From DRKI01 sp011051875 (GTDB taxonomy: Bacteria; Desulfobacterota; Desulfobulbia; Desulfobulbales; Desulfobulbaceae), in NCBI GenBank assembly GCA_026990385.1, contig JALXDL010000104.1:43384-107383 (forward strand): a stretch of DNA of 64,000 bases, read 5' to 3'. The translations under genes and the position numbers were made by a program. The notes under the pieces are model-generated. The model ran no database searches. It was given only the letters and a program-made list of their open reading frames with translations, and was not told where the DNA came from. How positions within the stretch are numbered: the first letter of the stretch is position 1; the number at the start of each line of letters is the position of its first letter. This document shows, piece by piece, positions 59,482-64,000 of the stretch.

Positions 59482-62400
59482 AAGCGGATCAGTGCACCCT
59501 CCATCCGGGCTTTGCCGGCCGCATGGCCGCGGCCTTTGTCGAATCCAAGCTGACATTGATCAGTATCATCGCCTCGCTCCTGCTCGGCGTGATGGCCATT
59601 GTTCTGCTGCCGCGCGAAGAGGAACCGCAGATCAAGGTGCCGATGATCGACGTCATGGTCTCCATGCCCGGCGCAACACCCAAGGAGATCGAGGAGCGGG
59701 TCACGATCCCCATGGAGAAACTGCTCTACGAGCTGCCAGGCATCGAGTACATCTACTCCACTTCCATGCCGGGCAGGTCCCTGCTCATCGCCCGTTTCTA
59801 CGTGGGTGAGAACCTGGAGAAGTCCATTGTCCGGCTCAACCAGAAACTGCAGACCAACTTTGACCGCATCCCGCACGGTGTCTCCACTCCCCTGGTCAAG
59901 CCGCACACCATCGACGATGTTCCGGTGCTGGCCCTCACCTTTCACAGCGCCAAGTATGATCACTACACCCTGCGGCGGCTGGCGGCCCAGGTGGACGACG
60001 CCATCAAGAATATCTTCGAGGTGGCCGAGACCAAGCTGATCGGGGGTACCAGGCGCGAGGTCCGTATCGAGTTCGATCCCCTGCGGCTTGCGGCCAGGGA
60101 CCTGAGTGTCTCCAGCCTGATCCCGGCCCTCAGGCAGGCCAACCGGCAGTCCATATCCGGCGACCTGCAGTCCATGAACCATGAGATGCGGTTGCAGACC
60201 GGTACCTTCCTGACCTCGGCCAGGGAGATCAGCCGCATCGTGGTCGGTGTCTACGGCGGCCGGCCGGTCTATCTCGGCGACGTGGCCACTGTTGTCGACG
60301 GACCAGAGGAGCCTTCCACCTACGTCCTGTTCGGCCAGGGCGACGGCAGCCCGGAGGAGGCGGCCGTGACCCTTTCCGTGGCCAAGCGGCCCGGGGCCAA
60401 TGCCGTGCGGGTTGTGGATACGGTACTGGCCAAGATCGACAGCCTCAAGGGAACCCTTATTCCAGCCGAGGTCCAGGTCAGCGTCACCAGGAACTATGGC
60501 GAAACCGCAGCGGAAAAATCCAATGAGCTACTGCTGCACATGGGTATCGCCGTCTTCGGTGTCGCCCTGCTGATCCTCTTTTTCCTCGGCTGGCGGGAAT
60601 CGATCATCGTCCTGCTCGCCATCCCGTCCACCCTGGCCCTGACCCTGCTGATCTTTTACCTGTACGGCTACACCCTCAACCGGATCACCCTTTTCGCCCT
60701 GATCTTCTCCATCGGTATCCTGGTGGACGACGCCATCGTGGTGGTGGAGAACATCGTCCGGCACATGCGCATGCCGGCCAACCGGGCCAAACCCCTGACC
60801 ACCATTGCCGTGGAGGCGGTGAGCGAGGTGGGCAATCCCACTATCCTTGCCACCTGGGCCGTTATTGCCGCCATTCTGCCCATGGCCTTTGTCGGCGGCC
60901 TGATGGGGCCTTACATGCGCCCCATTCCCATCGGCGCATCGGCCGCCATGATCATCTCCATGCTGATCGCCTTTTCAGTCACGCCCTGGGCCGCGACCCG
61001 CATCCTGCGCAAGGACTGCGGACCGGAGGAGTGCGTGATCGAACCGGATGAAGAAGACACCGATCATGCACCCGACGACTTCTTCACCCGGCTCTACCAT
61101 CGGGTCATGGACCCCCTGCTGGCGCATGGCTTTGCCCGTTTTCTCTTTTTCTTCGCCACCGGAGCCATGCTGCTGGGCGCCTGCTCCATGGTCTACTTCG
61201 GCCTGGTCAAGGTGAAAATGCTGCCTTTTGACAACAAGTCCGAATTCCAGGTGATCCTCAACATGCCCGAGGGATCCACTCTTGAGCATACCACCCGCGT
61301 GGCCCTGGAGATGGCCGAGGTCGTGGGCCGGGAGCCCGAGGTGGTCAATTACCAGATCTATGCCGGGACTGCTTCCCCCTATAACTTTAACGGCCTGGTT
61401 CGCCACTATTTCATGCGCTCCGGCCCCACGGTGGCCGATATCCAGGTCAACCTCAAGCCCAAGGGCGAACGGGACAGGCAGAGCCATGACATCGCCAAGC
61501 GGGTGCGGCCCGCCATTGCCGCCATAGCAAAAAAGTATGGTGCTGCCGTGGCCGTGGCCGAGGTGCCGCCCGGACCGCCGGTCCTGCAGACCCTGGTCGC
61601 CGAGATCTATGGTCCCACTGACGCGGAGCGGGTCAAGCTGGCCACCAGGATCAAGGAGATCTTCGAAAGTACGCCGGGCGTGGTTGATGTGGACTGGTAC
61701 CGGGAAAAAGACCGGATGAAGACGGTCATCACCGTGGACAAGGAAAAGGCGGCCCTGAACGGCATCTCCGAGGGCGCCGTCACCCGGGCCGTGGAGATCG
61801 GCCTGTCCGGGCTCTCCGTTGACCTCTTCCACCAGCCGCGTGACAAGGAGGAGATCAATATCACTCTCGAACTGCCGCGGGCCCAACGGGCCCGGGTTGA
61901 CGGGATACTCAATATCATGCTGCGGCCAGACATGAATCCGCAGGCGCCCCTGGTTCCGCTGCGGGAACTGGTCCACGTGGAGCAGCGACCGGTCAACCAG
62001 CCCCTGTACCGCAAAAACCTGAAACCCGTGATCTACGTGACCGGTGACGTGGCCGGCGTGGCCGAGAGCCCGGTCTATCCGATCCTGGCCATGAACAAGG
62101 AACTGGCCAAGCTCGACGGGCGCGAGTTTGGTGGCCTGCAGCAGCGCATTGCCATATACAACCTGCACCAGCCCTTCACCGAGATCGAACCGGCCATGAA
62201 ATGGGACGGTGAATGGCACATCACCCTGGAGGTCTTCCGCGATCTCGGCCTGGCCTTCTGTGCGGTGATGATCCTGATCTACATGCTGATGGTGGGATGG
62301 TTCAAAGACTACATCACGCCGCTGGTGGTGATGGCCGCCATCCCCTTCTCCCTGATCGGCATCCTGCCGGCCCACTGGGCGCTGGGTGCTTTTTTCACAG

Positions 62401-62735
62401 CAACCTCCATGATCGGTTTCATGGCCGGCGCCGGTATCGTGGTCCGGAACTCCATCATCCTGGTCGACTTCATCGAGCTACGCCGGGCGCACGGCCTGCC
62501 GCTGGCCGAGGCAGTGGTCGAAGCCGGGGCCATCCGATTCCGGCCCATGCTCCTCACCGCCCTTGCCGTGGTGGTCGGCGCCTCGGTCATCCTGGCCGAT
62601 CCCATATTCCAGGGACTCGCCATCTCACTGATGTTCGGCGAGATCTCTTCCCTGCTCATCAGCCGGATGGCCGTACCGGTGCTCTACTACATGGTGAAGA
62701 GACACGGCACGGCCACCGAAATCCCGGAGTCATGA
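59478..62735 (+). CDS. RND-family inner-membrane transporter
   Basis: A 1,085-residue pump with the usual 12-helix layout: one helix near the N-terminus (ISIIASLLLGVMAIVLL), two large periplasmic loops and two blocks of helices. The proton-relay aspartates are in IGILVDDAIVVVENIVRHMR near residue 420. The second block ends with FMAGAGIVVRNSIILVDFIE near 985 and FRPMLLTALAVVVGASVI. It resembles the HAE1/HME group, but the sequence does not settle whether it exports hydrophobic compounds or metals. It is co-translated with the adaptor; its stop overlaps the hemerythrin start. Confidence 0.93.
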   Translation: MKADQCTLHPGFAGRMAAAFVESKLTLISIIASLLLGVMAIVLLPREEEPQIKVPMIDVMVSMPGATPKEIEERVTIPMEKLLYELPGIEYIYSTSMPGRSLLIARFYVGENLEKSIVRLNQKLQTNFDRIPHGVSTPLVKPHTIDDVPVLALTFHSAKYDHYTLRRLAAQVDDAIKNIFEVAETKLIGGTRREVRIEFDPLRLAARDLSVSSLIPALRQANRQSISGDLQSMNHEMRLQTGTFLTSAREISRIVVGVYGGRPVYLGDVATVVDGPEEPSTYVLFGQGDGSPEEAAVTLSVAKRPGANAVRVVDTVLAKIDSLKGTLIPAEVQVSVTRNYGETAAEKSNELLLHMGIAVFGVALLILFFLGWRESIIVLLAIPSTLALTLLIFYLYGYTLNRITLFALIFSIGILVDDAIVVVENIVRHMRMPANRAKPLTTIAVEAVSEVGNPTILATWAVIAAILPMAFVGGLMGPYMRPIPIGASAAMIISMLIAFSVTPWAATRILRKDCGPEECVIEPDEEDTDHAPDDFFTRLYHRVMDPLLAHGFARFLFFFATGAMLLGACSMVYFGLVKVKMLPFDNKSEFQVILNMPEGSTLEHTTRVALEMAEVVGREPEVVNYQIYAGTASPYNFNGLVRHYFMRSGPTVADIQVNLKPKGERDRQSHDIAKRVRPAIAAIAKKYGAAVAVAEVPPGPPVLQTLVAEIYGPTDAERVKLATRIKEIFESTPGVVDVDWYREKDRMKTVITVDKEKAALNGISEGAVTRAVEIGLSGLSVDLFHQPRDKEEINITLELPRAQRARVDGILNIMLRPDMNPQAPLVPLRELVHVEQRPVNQPLYRKNLKPVIYVTGDVAGVAESPVYPILAMNKELAKLDGREFGGLQQRIAIYNLHQPFTEIEPAMKWDGEWHITLEVFRDLGLAFCAVMILIYMLMVGWFKDYITPLVVMAAIPFSLIGILPAHWALGAFFTATSMIGFMAGAGIVVRNSIILVDFIELRRAHGLPLAEAVVEAGAIRFRPMLLTALAVVVGASVILADPIFQGLAISLMFGEISSLLISRMAVPVLYYMVKRHGTATEIPES

Positions 62736-63148
62736 TGCACGACACTGAGACCATCTGGAAACCGGAATACAGTGTGGGTGTCGCCGAGATCGATGCCCAG
62801 CACCGCTACCTGTTCGAACTGTGGCATCTGCTCGACTCGATCAAGGGCCAGAAGCAAAACCGGAATTCCTGCAGGCAGGCAATGCTTTCGCTGCTCGACT
62901 ACATTGATCTGCACTTTACCACCGAAGAGCCCTACTACCGGGAACATCCGCGGTTTACCGACCATCAGCAGGTCCACCGTGAGTTTGTCCGCAGGGTCCG
63001 GGAGTTCGAGCAGGACCTGGAAAACGACCGGCTGGACATACAGGCCATGACCGATTTTCTGCGGACCTGGCTCATCGACCATATCGTTAATACCGACATC
63101 AGGTATTTCAAGGACATGGAAAAGATTCGAGCAGGCGGCCAATCCTGA
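62732..63148 (+). CDS. Bacteriohemerythrin
   Basis: A 138-residue single-domain hemerythrin. The di-iron ligands fall in almost textbook positions: H24, H61 and E65 (HFTTE), H78 and H82 (HQQVH), H117 and D122 (HIVNTD). It binds oxygen and, in anaerobes, is thought to scavenge or sense it, or store iron. The start at 62732 overlaps the RND stop as ATGA, so it is made together with the pump. No transducer domain is attached. Confidence 0.93.
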   Translation: MMHDTETIWKPEYSVGVAEIDAQHRYLFELWHLLDSIKGQKQNRNSCRQAMLSLLDYIDLHFTTEEPYYREHPRFTDHQQVHREFVRRVREFEQDLENDRLDIQAMTDFLRTWLIDHIVNTDIRYFKDMEKIRAGGQS

Positions 63149-63203
63149 CCACCAGGCACAGCAGTCCCTGCAGGCATTCACCACCCTGCGGCACAGGCAC
63201 ACC

Positions 63204-64000
63204 ATGAAACGATTCACGGCACTGATACTGCTTGTCCTCTTCATCGCCGTACCTGTGGCCGGCGCCAGCCAGAAAGGATCCGGAGAGAAGGCGGCATCAG
63301 AGAGGGTCAAGCACCGGCTGCGCTACATCGGTGTACTGGCCAAACGGGGCAAGCGAAGCGCCATTGCCAAGTGGCAGCCGACAGCCGACTATCTGACCGC
63401 CAGCATCCCGGGACACCGTTTTGCCATCCTCCCTCTCTCCTTTAACGAGATCTTCGACGCGGTGCGGAACAACAGGGTCGGCTTTGTTCTCGCCAACCCG
63501 GCCATATACCTCCCCCTTTCCATGCAGGGCGAGCTCTGGCCCCTGGTCACCCTGGAGAACCTGCGTGCCGGCAAGGGCTACCCCATGTTCGGCGGGGTAA
63601 TCTTTGTCAGGGCCGATTCACCCTACCGGTCATACGAGGACCTGCAAGGGGTCTCCTTTACCGCCGTCAGTCCGAAGTCCCTGGGCGGCTGGCTCATGGC
63701 CTGGCGTGAACTCAGGGCGCACGGCGTCACTCCGGCCGGCGGGGTCGACAAGGTCTTTTATGCCGGCACCCATGACAAGGTTGTCTACCTTGTCCGCGAC
63801 GGACGATTCCAGGCCGGTACCGTACGTACCGACACCCTGGAGCGGATGACCAGGGAGGGGAGAATCAGCCTGGCGGATTTCCGGGTTATCACCCGGGAGA
63901 GTTATCAGCCCACCCCGGCCTTCCCCTTTCTCCGCTCCACCCCCCTCTATCCGGAATGGCCCTTTGCGGCCAACAAGAATACCTCTGAACAGCTGAGCAA
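63204..64000 (+). CDS. PhnD-like periplasmic substrate-binding domain protein, 3' end outside window
   Basis: At least 265 residues, open to the window edge. A signal peptide (MKRFTALILLVLFIAVPVAG) leads to a periplasmic binding-protein domain of the phosphate/phosphonate type, with LSFNEIFDAVRNNRVGFVLA near residue 92, FGGVIFVRADSPYRSYEDLQ near 130 and SLGGWLMAWRELRAHG near 160. Homologues with this start are often the sensor part of a histidine kinase or diguanylate cyclase rather than an ABC transporter component; the visible part cannot decide. The ribosome binding site is weak. It follows the hemerythrin gene by 55 bases and may be in the same operon. Confidence 0.8.
   Translation, partial: MKRFTALILLVLFIAVPVAGASQKGSGEKAASERVKHRLRYIGVLAKRGKRSAIAKWQPTADYLTASIPGHRFAILPLSFNEIFDAVRNNRVGFVLANPAIYLPLSMQGELWPLVTLENLRAGKGYPMFGGVIFVRADSPYRSYEDLQGVSFTAVSPKSLGGWLMAWRELRAHGVTPAGGVDKVFYAGTHDKVVYLVRDGRFQAGTVRTDTLERMTREGRISLADFRVITRESYQPTPAFPFLRSTPLYPEWPFAANKNTSEQLS

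Noticed and set aside
63204..64000. Phosphonate ABC transporter operon
   Set aside because: Only a binding-protein domain is visible, with no permease or ATPase; sensor proteins share this domain.

Overview
The window is GC-rich, densely coded DNA, most like a sulfur- or sulfate-metabolising Desulfobacterota bacterium (Desulfobulbales-like). The case is inference from gene content. There is a complex I operon without the NADH-oxidising subunits NuoEFG but with extra Mrp-type antiporter subunits, a 12-haem cytochrome, an AhbD-type radical SAM haem synthase, a bacteriohemerythrin and a PEP-CTERM protein. I see no rRNA, tRNA, CRISPR array, insertion sequence or phage gene.

Positions 1-17143 (minus strand) hold a compact lipid/polyketide operon read from right to left. 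It encodes PKS1 (two nitronate-monooxygenase/PfaD-like TIM-barrel domains, KS, AT, two ACPs, KR), PKS2 (KS, AT, ACP, dehydratase, C-terminal phosphopantetheinyl transferase), a stand-alone ACP, a type I phosphodiesterase/alkaline-phosphatase-like enzyme, an alpha/beta hydrolase, two paralogous short-chain dehydrogenases, and the first 22 codons of a CaiB-type CoA-transferase. Stop/start overlaps join PKS1-PKS2, PKS2-ACP, hydrolase-SDR and SDR-CoA-transferase. The domains resemble the secondary-lipid (PUFA-synthase-like) PKS family, but the order is unusual: a cis reductase-like domain at the N-terminus and a built-in PPTase at the C-terminus. This is the best candidate here for an undescribed system.

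Positions 17144-19453: a long AT-richer intergenic region leads to a PEP-CTERM protein gene with a well-formed sigma-54 promoter and two tandem dyad boxes upstream that look like enhancer-binding sites. An enoyl-CoA hydratase gene follows on the opposite strand.

Positions 19483-31302 (minus): nuoA-B-C-D-H-I-J-K, a MrpD-like subunit, a 91-aa membrane protein, a second MrpD/NuoL-like subunit, nuoM and nuoN, ending at a strong terminator. A LysR regulator is divergent from nuoA.

Positions 33072-43699 (mostly minus): aspartate-type aminotransferase, 12-haem cytochrome, NAD synthase, cold-shock protein, PAS histidine kinase, MltG and Lon.

Positions 44206-56583: a hexapeptide-repeat protein, a divergent gene pair whose start codons abut (CATATG), a SagB-like nitroreductase, a universal stress protein, the haem genes ahbD and hemE running into an HD/PAS/MBL cassette, an OmpA-family protein under a clear sigma-70 promoter with a built-in operator-like repeat, a Cys-rich protein, a beta-CASP nuclease and an exported amphipathic-repeat protein.

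Positions 57038-64000 (plus): a TolC/adaptor/RND efflux operon with a translationally coupled bacteriohemerythrin, then a PhnD-like periplasmic protein cut by the window end.
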